Assembly (NCBI RefSeq): GCF_900089585.1
Contig: NZ_FLRH01000003.1
Span: 1,659,001 to 1,723,000, forward strand
Length of the DNA stretch: 64,000 bases
Reading direction: 5' to 3'
Source: Micromonospora sediminicola
GTDB taxonomy: Bacteria > Actinomycetota > Actinomycetes > Mycobacteriales > Micromonosporaceae
Notes under the pieces: model-generated
What the model saw: only the letters and a program-made list of their open reading frames with translations
Databases searched by the model: none
What the model was told of the DNA's origin: nothing
Made by a program: the position numbers and the translations under genes
Shown: piece by piece, positions 1-9,098 of the stretch
Position numbering within the stretch: position 1 is the first letter of the stretch
Layout: each line of letters starts with the position of its first letter

Positions 1-3000
1 GCGGCGGCGGGCAGGCCCTCGAAGCCGTCCTCGGCACCGGGCTGGGCATCCTGCGCTCGGACTCGCCGGAGGCCCGGTCGCTCAACTCGATGACGCCCGA
101 GGCGCACGAGAAGGTGCTGGAGAAGCGCCTGCTCATCATCACCAAGGCCAACTCGCGGGCCACCGTGCACCGGTCGGCCTACCTGGACTACATCGGCTTC
201 AAGATCTTCAACGAGGCCGGCGAGGTGGTCGGGGAGCGTCGGTTCCTCGGCCTGTTCTCCACCGCCGCGTACCGGACCAGCGTGCAGGAACTGCCGGTGG
301 TGCGCCGCAAGGTCGCCGAGGTGCTGGACCGCTCGGGCCTGAGCCTGCGCAGCCACTCCGGCAAGGACCTGCTCCAGATCCTGGAGACCTACCCGCGCGA
401 CGAGCTGTTCCAGATCAAGACCGACGACCTCTACCACGCGGTGATCGGCGTGCTGCGGATGGCCGGCCGCCGGCAGCTGCGGGTCTTCCTGCGCCGCGAC
501 GCGTACGGGCGGTTCATCTCCTGCCTGATCTACCTGCCGCGGGACCGGTTCACCACGCAGAACCGGTTGCGCATGCAGGACATCCTGCTGCGCGAGCTGA
601 ACGGCGTCGGCGTCGACTACACCACCCGGGTGACCGAGTCGATGCTGGCCCGGGTGCACTTCATCGTCCGCACCGACCCGAACAACCCGCCCGGCGAGAT
701 CGACGCCGACCTGCTGGCCGAGGAGCTGGCGGACGCCACCCGGCTCTGGGACGACGACTACCGGCTGGTGCTGGAGCGCAAGCTCGGCGACGAGCAGGCC
801 AAGCACCTGTTCAGCCGGTACGCCGACGCGTTCCCGGAGGGCTACAAGGACGGGCACACGCCGTACGAGGCGATGAAGGACCTGGCCAAGCTGGAGCTGC
901 TGGAGGAGCCCGGCCAGCTGGAGATGCACCTGTTCCGCAAGCAGCTGGCGCCCCGCCCGTACGCCGCCGGTCGCGCCGCCGAGGCCGACGAGGCCATGGA
1001 CGTGCGGTTCAAGGTCTACCGGTACGGCGAGCCGATGATGCTCTCCGCCGTGCTGCCGGTGCTGCACTCGCTCGGCGTGAAGGTGGTCGACGAGCACCCG
1101 TACGAGGTGGAGCGCGTCGACGGCCGGATCTGGCTCTACGACTTCGGTCTGGAGCTGCCCGAGCGGCACCAGGACCTGGCCGAGGTGCGGCCGCACGTGG
1201 AGAACGCATTCGCCGCCGCGTGGCGGGGCGAGGCCGAGGTGGACGGCTTCAACGAGCTGGTGCTGCGGGCCGGGCTCACCTGGCGGCAGGTGGTCGTGCT
1301 GCGGGCGTACGCGAAGTACCTGCGGCAGGCCGGCACCGTGTTCTCCCAGGAGTACATGGAGCAGACGTTCATCGCGTACCCGCGGATCGCCGGGCTGCTG
1401 GTGGAGCTGTTCGAGACCCGGTTCGCGCCCGGCGCGACCACGCTGGACGAGCGCCGGCAGCGCAACGGCGAGCTGGTCGAGGCGATCGGCGAGGCGCTGG
1501 ACGAGGTGGCCAGCCTGGACCAGGACCGGATCCTGCGCGCCTACCTGACGCTGATGCAGGCCACGCTGCGCACCAGCTTCTACCAGAAGCCGGTGGGCGG
1601 GCGGCCGAAGGCGTACGTGGCGTTCAAGCTGGACCCGCAGGCGATCCCGGACCTGCCGGCGCCGCGACCCAAGTTCGAGATCTTCGTCTACTCGCCCCGG
1701 TTCGAGGGCGTGCACCTGCGGTTCGGGCCGGTGGCCCGGGGCGGCCTGCGCTGGTCCGACCGGCGCGAGGACTTCCGCACCGAGGTGCTCGGCCTGGTCA
1801 AGGCGCAGATGGTGAAGAACGCGGTGATCGTGCCGGTGGGCGCCAAGGGCGGCTTCGTGCTCAAGCAGAGGCCGGGCGACCGGGACGAGGCGGTGGTCTG
1901 CTACAAGGAGTTCATCTCCGCGCTGCTCGACGTCACGGACAACATCGTCAGCGGCGAGATCGTGCCGCCGGTCGACGTGGTCCGGCACGACGGCGACGAC
2001 CCCTACCTCGTGGTGGCGGCGGACAAGGGCACGGCCACGTTCTCCGACATCGCCAACGAGATCTCCACCGCGCACAACTTCTGGCTGGGCGACGCGTTCG
2101 CCTCCGGCGGCTCCGCCGGCTACGACCACAAGAAGATGGGCATCACCGCCCGGGGCGCCTGGGAGTCGGTGAAGCGGCACTTCCGCGAGCTGGGCCACGA
2201 CACCCAGACCCAGGACTTCACCGTGGTCGGCGTCGGCGACATGTCCGGCGACGTGTTCGGCAACGGCATGCTGCTGTCGAAGCACATCCGGCTGCTCGCC
2301 GCCTTCGACCACCGGCACATCTTCCTGGACCCGGACCCGGACGCGGCCCGCTCCTGGGACGAGCGCAAGCGGTTGTTCGACCTGCCCCGGTCGTCGTGGG
2401 AGGACTACGACGCCGAGCTGATCTCGGCCGGCGGCGGCATCTACCCGCGTACCGCGAAGTCGGTGCCGATCACGCCGCAGGTGCGCGCGGTGCTCGGCCT
2501 CGACGACGACGTCACGCAGCTCAGCCCGCAGGAGCTGATGAAGGCGATCGTCACCGCGCCGGTGGACCTGTTCTGGAACGGCGGCATCGGCACCTACGTG
2601 AAGGCGTCGACGCAGACCAACGCCGAGGCCGGGGACAAGTCCAACGACGCCATCCGGGTGGACGGCCGCGCCCTGCGCTGCCGGGTTGTCGGCGAGGGCG
2701 GCAACCTGGGCTTCACCCAGCAGGGCCGGATCGAGTACGCCTCCGGCGGTGGCCGCATCTACACCGACTTCATCGACAACGCGGCCGGGGTCGACTGCTC
2801 CGACCACGAGGTGAACATCAAGATCCTGCTCAACACCGCGGTCGCCGACGGTGAGCTGGACCGGCCGGAGCGCGACGAGCTGCTGGCCCAGATGACCGAC
2901 GAGGTCGCCGAGCTGGTGCTGCGGGACAACTACGACCAGGCCCGGGCCGTCAACAACGCCCAGGCGCAGGCCGCCTCGCTGCTCCCGGTGCACCGACGCA

Positions 3001-4124
3001 TGATCAACGAGCTGGAGCGCTCCGGCGCGCTGGACCGGGCGTTGGAGGCGCTGCCGCCGGACGAGGAGCTGGCGGTCCGCGCCGAGAACGGGCTGACCGC
3101 GCCGGAGTTCGCGGTGCTGCTCGCGTACGTGAAGATCGTGCTGGAGCGCGAGATCGTCGGCGAGGGACTGGCGGACGAGGAGTGGACGACCGACGTCCTG
3201 GTCAACTACTTCCCGACCCCGCTGCGGCAGCGCTTCGCCGACCGGATGGGCCGGCACCGGCTGCGTCGGGACATCGTCACCACGGTCCTGGTCAACGAGG
3301 CGATCAACCGGGGCGGCATCTCGTTCGTCTTCCGGGTGGTCGAGGAGACGGCGGCCTCCGCGGCCGACGTGCTGCGGGCGTACGTGGTGGTCCGCGAGGT
3401 GTTCGGGCTGGGCGAGCTGTGGAACGCGGTCGAGGCGTTGGACAACAAGGTCTCGCCCGAGTTGCAGACCGCCGTCTACCTGGACACCCGGCGGCTGCTC
3501 GACCGCGCGGTGCGCTGGCTGGTGACCAACCGGCGCTCGCCGATCGACGTGCCGGCGGAGATCGCCCGGTTGCGCGACGGGGTGACCCGGCTCCTGCCGG
3601 ACCTGGAGCACCTGTTCTGGGGCACCGAGCGGGAGGCGATCGCGGCGCACATCGAGTCGCTGGTCGGCAAGGGGCTGCCGCGTGACCTGGCCGAGCAGGC
3701 GACCCGCCTGATGTACAGCTTCGGCCTGCTCGACATCGTCGAGACCGCGCAGACGACCGGGCGGGACGTGAGCGAGGTGGCCTCGGTCTACTTCGTGCTC
3801 AGCGACCGGTTCCGGGTGGACGCCCTGCTGTCGAAGATCTCCCTGCTGCCCCGGGAGGACCGGTGGCAGACCCTGGCCCGGATGGCGCTGCGCTACGACC
3901 TGTACGCCGCGCTGGCCGCGCTCACCGCGGAGGTGCTCGGGTCCACCCCGGACAGCCTCCCGCCGGCGGAACGGGTGCAGGAGTGGGAGCAGGCGAACGC
4001 GACCTCGATCCACCGGGCCCACCGGGCGATGGGGGAGTTCGACGAGTCCCGCGCCGACCTGTCCGCGCTGTCCGTGCTGCTGCGTCAGATCCGTACCCTG
4101 GTCCGGACCTCGGCGGCGGCCTGA
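1..4124 (+). CDS. gdh: NAD-specific glutamate dehydrogenase, large type (5' end outside window)
   Basis: Oxidative deamination of glutamate to 2-oxoglutarate with NAD, by the ~1600-residue cytoplasmic form common in actinobacteria. The frame is open to the left edge and already reads family sequence (LGILRSDSPEAR) before the first in-window ATG at 90, so the true start is upstream and about 270-300 residues are missing. The substrate-binding core is visible (RGGLRWSDRREDFRTEVLGL and NAVIVPVGAKGGF near 1730-1860), followed by the dinucleotide-binding region (VVGVGDMSGDVFGNGML, near 2225-2275). The long helical C-terminal part is typical of the large family. It ends at TGA, followed by a strong hairpin. 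No neighbour on the same strand is visible. Confidence 0.95.
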   Translation, partial: GGGQALEAVLGTGLGILRSDSPEARSLNSMTPEAHEKVLEKRLLIITKANSRATVHRSAYLDYIGFKIFNEAGEVVGERRFLGLFSTAAYRTSVQELPVVRRKVAEVLDRSGLSLRSHSGKDLLQILETYPRDELFQIKTDDLYHAVIGVLRMAGRRQLRVFLRRDAYGRFISCLIYLPRDRFTTQNRLRMQDILLRELNGVGVDYTTRVTESMLARVHFIVRTDPNNPPGEIDADLLAEELADATRLWDDDYRLVLERKLGDEQAKHLFSRYADAFPEGYKDGHTPYEAMKDLAKLELLEEPGQLEMHLFRKQLAPRPYAAGRAAEADEAMDVRFKVYRYGEPMMLSAVLPVLHSLGVKVVDEHPYEVERVDGRIWLYDFGLELPERHQDLAEVRPHVENAFAAAWRGEAEVDGFNELVLRAGLTWRQVVVLRAYAKYLRQAGTVFSQEYMEQTFIAYPRIAGLLVELFETRFAPGATTLDERRQRNGELVEAIGEALDEVASLDQDRILRAYLTLMQATLRTSFYQKPVGGRPKAYVAFKLDPQAIPDLPAPRPKFEIFVYSPRFEGVHLRFGPVARGGLRWSDRREDFRTEVLGLVKAQMVKNAVIVPVGAKGGFVLKQRPGDRDEAVVCYKEFISALLDVTDNIVSGEIVPPVDVVRHDGDDPYLVVAADKGTATFSDIANEISTAHNFWLGDAFASGGSAGYDHKKMGITARGAWESVKRHFRELGHDTQTQDFTVVGVGDMSGDVFGNGMLLSKHIRLLAAFDHRHIFLDPDPDAARSWDERKRLFDLPRSSWEDYDAELISAGGGIYPRTAKSVPITPQVRAVLGLDDDVTQLSPQELMKAIVTAPVDLFWNGGIGTYVKASTQTNAEAGDKSNDAIRVDGRALRCRVVGEGGNLGFTQQGRIEYASGGGRIYTDFIDNAAGVDCSDHEVNIKILLNTAVADGELDRPERDELLAQMTDEVAELVLRDNYDQARAVNNAQAQAASLLPVHRRMINELERSGALDRALEALPPDEELAVRAENGLTAPEFAVLLAYVKIVLEREIVGEGLADEEWTTDVLVNYFPTPLRQRFADRMGRHRLRRDIVTTVLVNEAINRGGISFVFRVVEETAASAADVLRAYVVVREVFGLGELWNAVEALDNKVSPELQTAVYLDTRRLLDRAVRWLVTNRRSPIDVPAEIARLRDGVTRLLPDLEHLFWGTEREAIAAHIESLVGKGLPRDLAEQATRLMYSFGLLDIVETAQTTGRDVSEVASVYFVLSDRFRVDALLSKISLLPREDRWQTLARMALRYDLYAALAALTAEVLGSTPDSLPPAERVQEWEQANATSIHRAHRAMGEFDESRADLSALSVLLRQIRTLVRTSAAA

Positions 4125-4140
4125 CCGCTTCCGTCCGCGC

Positions 4141-4176
4141 GTGGCCCGGTGGTCGGGGAACCGACCGCCGGGCCAC
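4141..4176. terminator. Bidirectional terminator hairpin
   Basis: GTGGCCCGG, one mismatch, GGTCGG, a GGAA loop, then CCGACC, mismatch, CCGGGCCAC. It lies between the convergent glutamate dehydrogenase and sortase genes. There is no U-tract, as is usual for actinobacterial terminators. Confidence 0.75.
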
Positions 4177-4187
4177 GGCCGTTCGCG

Positions 4188-5021
4188 CTACGCGGTCATC
4201 CGGGCGTAGACGACGATGTTGTTCAGGTAGCTGCCGGCGGTCCGGTCGAACACCCCGCCGCAGGTGACCACCCGCAGGCCGGGCACGTCGGACGGGCCGT
4301 AGACCTGCTCCGCCGGGAACGCGGTCTTCGGGTACGACCGGACCTCGTCCACGGTGAACGTGGCGGTCGAGCCGTCCTGCCGGACGACGGCGATGGCGTC
4401 GCCCGGCACCAGCGCGCCCAGGTTGAAGAAGACCGCCGGGCCGAGCTGGGCGGAGTCGACGTGCCCGACGACCACGGCGTTGCCGACCTCGCCGGGACTG
4501 GCGCCGGGTGAGTACCAGCCGGCCTTCATCGCCTGGTCCAACGGAGGCACCTGGACTGTGCCGTCCGGGTTGGTGCCGAGCGTCATGATCTCGGCCCGCA
4601 CCCCGATCCGGGGGATCGAGATGGTGGTCGGCGCCGACCGGGGCAGCGCGACCGGCGCGGCGACCGGCGCGGCCGGTGAACCCGGAACGGCCGGTGTGCC
4701 GGAGACGGCCGGTGCCGGCGGGGTGGCGGCCGCCGGGGTGGGGGAGCCGACGGCGGCGTCGGGCGGCGTGACCGGCACGTCGGGGGAGGACGTCTCCTCC
4801 GCTGTCGGGTCGAGGTCGGCGTCGGGGACCGGGTCGGTGGCGACCGGCCCGGCCTGCGCGATCGGTTGCGGCGGGGTGGGAGGCGGGACGGTCCGCACGG
4901 ACGCGCCGATCAGCCCGGCGCCCACCATGGCGAGCAGGACGACGACGGCCGCGCCGGCGGCACGCCACGGTCTCCCGTGACGGCCGCCGGCCCGGGTCGT
5001 CGTCCGATCAGACGAGGCCAC
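4188..5021 (-). CDS. Class F-like sortase (membrane-anchored transpeptidase)
   Basis: 277 residues. Residues 21-43 form an N-terminal membrane anchor, followed by a Pro/Ala/Thr-rich spacer to about residue 130 and then a sortase domain. The catalytic triad is visible: His in VVVGHVDS, Cys in LRVVTCGG, Arg in FDRTAGSYLNN. Size and actinobacterial context fit class F (sometimes lumped with E). It should cut a pentapeptide sorting signal and attach the protein to the cell wall on the outer membrane face. Its start overlaps the end of the upstream surface-protein gene by 14 bp, so the two are probably co-transcribed and act as enzyme and substrate. That pairing is inference from context. Confidence 0.88.
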   Translation of the reverse strand: MASSDRTTTRAGGRHGRPWRAAGAAVVVLLAMVGAGLIGASVRTVPPPTPPQPIAQAGPVATDPVPDADLDPTAEETSSPDVPVTPPDAAVGSPTPAAATPPAPAVSGTPAVPGSPAAPVAAPVALPRSAPTTISIPRIGVRAEIMTLGTNPDGTVQVPPLDQAMKAGWYSPGASPGEVGNAVVVGHVDSAQLGPAVFFNLGALVPGDAIAVVRQDGSTATFTVDEVRSYPKTAFPAEQVYGPSDVPGLRVVTCGGVFDRTAGSYLNNIVVYARMTA

Positions 5022-6156
5022 CGGCCCGCCGCCGGCGCAGCAGCACCAGGCCGCCCAGCGCCGCGGCGCCGATCATGCCCGCGCCACCGGTGGCGAGACC
5101 GCGGTCCACGCCGGTGGTGGCCATCCCGCCGTCACCGCCGTCGACGCCACCGCGGGGCAGGACCACCAGCTCACCCTCGCCGCAGGAGCCCCTGAGCTCG
5201 TAGCGGCCCGGGCGGGCGTGCTCGGAGACGGTGGCCTCGCCGTAGTAGACGAAGTCCTTCCCGTGCTCCCAGCCGGCCTCGTCGCCCCCGCGGCCGTACT
5301 CGTCCCCGCCACGGCCGTACTCGTCCCCGCCGCGGCCGTACTCGCCGCCGGACTGCCAGTCCTTGCCGTGCTCGTCCTTGGCGTAGTCGTCCTTGCCGTG
5401 GTCGTCCTTGCCGTCCTGCCAGGCGCCGTGCTCGTCCTTGGCGTCCCGGCCGTGGCCGTCCTTGCCGTCCTTGCCGTGCTCGTCCATCGCCCAGTCGGCG
5501 GCGTCCCGGCCCGGCTGTTCCTTCTCCCAGCCCGGTTCGGCGTCCTGGCCGTACTCCTCGTGGCCCTGCCAGTCGGCCTGGTCGCCGTGGTCGGCGGCCA
5601 CTCCGCCGCCCATGCCACCGGGCTGGCCGCCCGGCTGCGGCACGTCGGCCGGCGGCTGCGGCATGCCGTTGCCACCCGGGCCGTGCTCGTCCTTGCCCTG
5701 GTCGCCCTTGCCCTGCTCGCCCTTGCCGTGGTCGTCCTTGCCCCGCTCGTCCTTGCCGTGGTCGTCCTTGCCCTCGGGGCCCTTGCCGTGGTCCTCGCGA
5801 CCGTGCCCGTCCTTGCCGTCGGGGCCCTGGTCGGCGTCCCAGCCCCCGTCGGACCAGTCGCCGCCCTTGTCGGACCAGTCACCACCCTTGTCCGACCAGT
5901 CGCCGTGCTCGCCGTCACGGGCCGGGTGGAGGTCGACCTTGCCGGTCACCTTCGACCAGACGGAGGCGTGCTCCTGGGGCTCGGAGCAGATCTCGAGCAG
6001 TTCGACGGTGTCACCCGCCTTGACCACGTGCGGCTTGGCGATGACCTTCCCCTCGTCGTGTCCGCCCGCGTAGGCCATCCCCGGGGTGAACACGAGAAGG
6101 CCCGCGCCGCCCAGAGCGGCACCCGCGACGACCTTCCCGAGCATCTTCTTAGCCAT
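5008..6156 (-). CDS. Secreted, low-complexity wall-anchored surface protein (probable sortase substrate)
   Basis: About 382 residues. I chose ATG 6156 (MAKKMLGKVVAG), which has GGAG 11 nt upstream, over the GTG four codons earlier. Signal peptide residues 1-31 end in MAYA|GG. A short ordered region of about 60 residues follows, then a long hydrophilic region of Asp, Gly, His and Lys repeats (DHGKDE-like, GGDWSDK, EYGRGGD). The C-terminus has the sorting-signal layout: MATTG, a hydrophobic segment (GMIGAAALGGLVLL), then RRRR. MATTG departs from LPXTG and is closer to LAXTG-type motifs. I do not recognise a function; His/Asp richness would allow metal or hydration binding, which is speculation. 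It is transcribed ahead of the sortase. Confidence 0.85.
   Translation of the reverse strand: MAKKMLGKVVAGAALGGAGLLVFTPGMAYAGGHDEGKVIAKPHVVKAGDTVELLEICSEPQEHASVWSKVTGKVDLHPARDGEHGDWSDKGGDWSDKGGDWSDGGWDADQGPDGKDGHGREDHGKGPEGKDDHGKDERGKDDHGKGEQGKGDQGKDEHGPGGNGMPQPPADVPQPGGQPGGMGGGVAADHGDQADWQGHEEYGQDAEPGWEKEQPGRDAADWAMDEHGKDGKDGHGRDAKDEHGAWQDGKDDHGKDDYAKDEHGKDWQSGGEYGRGGDEYGRGGDEYGRGGDEAGWEHGKDFVYYGEATVSEHARPGRYELRGSCGEGELVVLPRGGVDGGDGGMATTGVDRGLATGGAGMIGAAALGGLVLLRRRRAGGLV
5284..5346 (-). repeat. Tandem 21-bp coding repeats (EYGRGGD)
   Basis: Three near-identical 21-bp units inside the surface-protein gene, each encoding EYGRGGD. They differ only at a few third positions. A separate run of GGDWSDK units lies at about 5842-5905 in the same gene. 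Confidence 0.85.
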
Positions 6157-6719
6157 GACCAGCGTCACTCCATCCCTGTTCGTCCTGAGCCCGACGTCAG
6201 TCGAGCTACCGCCGACGTTAGACCTTTTCGCGACTTATTCGGGGAAAGATTCGTTTTTAGGAGTTTGCCGATGATGTGCCGATCCTGGTGCTAAGCCGCC
6301 TGAGGTCCGATGTGCGTGCGTCCGGGCTCGCCCCGCCCTGCTGCCCCGTTCGCTCTGCTTCTCCGACCACCAAGATCCCGCCGCGCGAGCCCGCGTAGGG
6401 GCGGGATGTCAGGAGGTAGGGTCGGGGAGGCGTATCGAGGCATTGCCATGGAAGCGCTCCCATGCAAGAATCGCTGCACGCGGTTCGGGGAGCCACACCG
6501 CGAGCTGAGGCGTCGAGGGCAACCGGTCTCACCGGGCGACGTCGGGCTCCCATCGGCCGGTCCTGCGGACCGGTCGGCACCACCACCACCTCACGCCCGT
6601 CCGGGTCGGGCGTCCCCCGAAGAAACCCGTGGCGCGCACGGCCGTTCCCGCAGGACGACCGCCGCCGCCATTCCGCCGGGCCGTACGCGGATCCGGTCTC
6701 GCCCAAGGAGATCAGTGGC
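6157..6719. other. Intergenic region between divergent surface-protein and cellulase genes
   Basis: About 560 bp holding the start signals of two divergent genes. The only site I can support is the inverted-repeat operator at 6449-6462, about 260 bp before the cellulase start. Open frames here continue in frame into the cellulase but lack family sequence, so I treat them as untranslated leader. Confidence 0.5.
6449..6462. promoter_or_regulatory. CebR/CelR-type LacI-family operator
   Basis: TGGAAGCGCTCCCA differs at one base from the perfect 14-bp palindrome TGGGAGCGCTCCCA, the established box for CebR/CelR repressors of cellulase and cellobiose genes in actinomycetes. It lies upstream of a cellulase gene, which fits repression relieved by cello-oligosaccharides. 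Confidence 0.82.
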
Positions 6720-8522
6720 ATGAATCTGTGGAGAAGGCTGTCCGGCCGGAGCCGGACGCTCGCGCTCACCGGCGCCGGCGTCCTCGTGGCCGGCGGGCTG
6801 GTGACCCTCCCGGTCACCGCGGCTCAGGCCGCGACCCAGTGCAGCGTGGACTACACCACCAACGACTGGAGCGGTGGCTTCACCGCCAACGTGGTCATCA
6901 AGAACCTCGGTGACCCGCTGAGCTCGTGGACCCTCGGCTTCACCTTCCCGAACAGCTCGCAGCGCGTGCAGCAGGGCTGGTCGGCGAAGTGGTCGCAGAC
7001 CGGTCAGAACGTGACCGCGCAGAACGAGTCCTACAACGGCTCGCTGGCCACCGGCGCCAGCACCAACATCGGGTTCAACGGCGCGTGGAGCGGCAGCAAC
7101 CCGAAGCCGACCCAGTTCACCCTGAACGGCACGGTCTGCAACGGCGGCACGCCGCCCACCACGACCCCGCCGACCACCACCCCGCCGACGACGACGCCGC
7201 CCACCACGACGCCGCCGACCACCACCCCGCCCACCACGACCCCGCCGACCACGACCCCGCCGGGGCAGAAGGTCGACAACCCGTACGCCGGGGTGAAGGG
7301 GTACGTGAACCCGGAGTGGAAGGCCAAGGCCGAGTCGGTCGCCGGTGGCAACCGGGTGTCGAACAACCCGACCGCGGTCTGGCTCGACCGGATCGCCGCC
7401 ATCAACGGCACCACCGGCAGCAGCTCCAACGGCGCGATGGGGGTCCGTGACCACCTGGACGCCGCGCTCGCCCAGGGCGCCGGCTACATCCAGTTCGTCA
7501 TCTACAACCTGCCCGGCCGGGACTGCTCCGCGCTGGCCTCCAACGGCGAGCTGGGCCCGGACGAGCTGCCGCGCTACAAGTCCGAGTACATCGACCCGAT
7601 CGCCGCGATCCAGGGCGACGCGAAGTACAAGAACCTGCGCATCGTCAACATCATCGAGATCGACTCGCTGCCCAACCTGGTGACCAACACCTCGGGCAAC
7701 CCGGGCGGCACCGCGATGTGCGACACGGTCAAGGCCAACGGCGCCTACGTCAACGGCGTCGGCTACGCGCTGGCGAAGCTCGGCGCGATCGGCAACGTCT
7801 ACAACTACATCGACGCCGCGCACCACGGCTGGATCGGCTGGGACAGCAACTTCGGCCCGGTCGCCGACCAGCTCAAGGCCGCCGCCGTCGCGTCCGGCAG
7901 CACGGTGCGCAACGTGCACGGCTTCATCGTCAACACCGCCAACTACTCGGCGCTCAAGGAGCCGTACGTCAAGGTCACCGACTCGGTGAACGGCCAGACC
8001 GTGCGGCAGTCCAAGTGGATCGACTGGAACCAGTACGTCGACGAGCTGTCGTTCGCCCAGGCGTTCCGGCAGAAGCTGGTCTCGGTCGGCTTCGACAGCA
8101 CCATCGGCATGCTGATCGACACCTCCCGCAACGGCTGGGGCGGCTCCGCCCGGCCCACCGGTGCCGGCCCGCTGACCAGCGTGGACGCGTACGTCGACGG
8201 GGGTCGGGTCGACCGCCGCTACCACACCGGCAACTGGTGCAACCAGGCCGGCGCGGGCCTCGGCGAGCGGCCGAAGGCCAACCCGGAGCCGGGCATCGAC
8301 GCCTACGTGTGGGTGAAGCCCCCGGGTGAGTCGGACGGCTCCAGCAAGGAGATCCCGAACAACGAGGGCAAGGGCTTCGACCGGATGTGCGACCCGACGT
8401 ACACCGGTAACGCCCGCAACGGGAACAACCTCTCCGGCGCCCTGCCGGACGCGCCGATCTCCGGCGCGTGGTTCCCGGCCCAGTTCGCGCAGCTGATGCA
8501 GAACGCCTACCCGGCGCTCTGA
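6720..8522 (+). CDS. Secreted cellobiohydrolase, CBM2-linker-GH6
   Basis: 600 residues. Start ATG 6720 (MNLWRRLSGR) has AAGGAG about 9 nt upstream; a longer frame from 6462 lacks a ribosome site and would bury the signal peptide. Residues 1-37 are a signal peptide (AQA|ATQ). CBM2 spans about 38-141 with terminal cysteines C41 and C140 and surface Trp residues. A PPTTT linker spans 145-181. The GH6 catalytic domain covers 185-600. GH6 landmarks are NLPGRDCSALASNGE (D268) and the catalytic acid region IIEIDSLPNLVTN (D315). The large GH6 domain (over 400 residues) fits bacterial exo-acting Cel6B-type enzymes that release cellobiose from non-reducing ends, rather than the smaller endoglucanases. 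An operator at 6449 suggests control by cellobiose. Confidence 0.95.
   Translation: MNLWRRLSGRSRTLALTGAGVLVAGGLVTLPVTAAQAATQCSVDYTTNDWSGGFTANVVIKNLGDPLSSWTLGFTFPNSSQRVQQGWSAKWSQTGQNVTAQNESYNGSLATGASTNIGFNGAWSGSNPKPTQFTLNGTVCNGGTPPTTTPPTTTPPTTTPPTTTPPTTTPPTTTPPTTTPPGQKVDNPYAGVKGYVNPEWKAKAESVAGGNRVSNNPTAVWLDRIAAINGTTGSSSNGAMGVRDHLDAALAQGAGYIQFVIYNLPGRDCSALASNGELGPDELPRYKSEYIDPIAAIQGDAKYKNLRIVNIIEIDSLPNLVTNTSGNPGGTAMCDTVKANGAYVNGVGYALAKLGAIGNVYNYIDAAHHGWIGWDSNFGPVADQLKAAAVASGSTVRNVHGFIVNTANYSALKEPYVKVTDSVNGQTVRQSKWIDWNQYVDELSFAQAFRQKLVSVGFDSTIGMLIDTSRNGWGGSARPTGAGPLTSVDAYVDGGRVDRRYHTGNWCNQAGAGLGERPKANPEPGIDAYVWVKPPGESDGSSKEIPNNEGKGFDRMCDPTYTGNARNGNNLSGALPDAPISGAWFPAQFAQLMQNAYPAL
7152..7262 (+). 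repeat. PPTTT linker repeats in the cellulase
   Basis: Seven tandem 15-bp units encoding PPTTT plus a terminal PP. They form the flexible linker between CBM2 and GH6. Confidence 0.9.
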
Positions 8523-8578
8523 GTCACCGCCGGACCACCCGCGGCGGCGGGAGTGAGGCACCGCCGCGCGGGTTCCCC

Positions 8579-8614
8579 GGGCCCCTGGTCGACGCCCACG
8601 TCGGCCAGGGGCCC
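8579..8614. terminator. Bidirectional terminator hairpin
   Basis: GGGCCCCTGG pairs with CCAGGGGCCC, and the inner part partly pairs as well. It lies between the convergent cellulase gene and the small gene ending at 8629. Confidence 0.7.
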
Positions 8615-8628
8615 CCGGCCGTCCGGGG

Positions 8629-9012
8629 TCAGGGGACCGTACGCTCGATCGCCGCCCGGCCCAGCTCGGCCAGGTCGTGGCGGGCCCGTTCCAGGTTCTC
8701 CGGGGTCATGTCCTGACCCCGGGCCCGCACCAGGTCCTCCGGTTCCCACGGCTGCTCCGCGCCGGTGCGGATGTTGTCCCCGCCGGCGCCCGTGCCGGTG
8801 CCGGTCGCACCGGTGCCGGCCGCGTAGGGGTCGCCGATGATGTCCGGCGCGCCGGTGTCGGCCACCGCGCCGTCCGGCTCGGTGAAGGTCGGGTTGTCCG
8901 GGTCGGTGCCGCCGGTACGCAGCTGCGGCACCGTGCTGTCGTCGTCCACCGCCGCCGCCACCTCGGGGGTCTCCTCCAGCGGCCGCTCGCCACCGCGGTC
9001 ACGATCGGTCAT
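8629..9012 (-). CDS. Small acidic, probably disordered protein of unknown function
   Basis: 127 residues from ATG 9012 ([15 protein letters not shown]), which has AGGAGG 8 nt upstream. The sequence is rich in Gly, Thr, Asp and Glu, with a likely helical C-terminus (PEDLVRARGQDMTPENLERARHD). No signal peptide, membrane segment or known domain is seen. It is last in a leftward run after the symporter and the small membrane protein, 86 bp from its upstream neighbour. The function is not recognised. Confidence 0.7.
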   Translation of the reverse strand: MTDRDRGGERPLEETPEVAAAVDDDSTVPQLRTGGTDPDNPTFTEPDGAVADTGAPDIIGDPYAAGTGATGTGTGAGGDNIRTGAEQPWEPEDLVRARGQDMTPENLERARHDLAELGRAAIERTVP

Positions 9013-9098
9013 GCTGCTGCCCTCCTGTCCCACTGCGTGATCCCCGGCGTACCCCGTGCGGGCCCGGCCATGCCGACCGGGCGCGACAGCCCGCCGGA

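Noticed and set aside
5284..5905. Regularly spaced repeats that could suggest a CRISPR-like array
   Set aside because: The repeats are in frame, encode EYGRGGD/GGDWSDK/DHGKDE units, and have no spacer pattern. The same applies to the PPTTT linker at 7152-7262.
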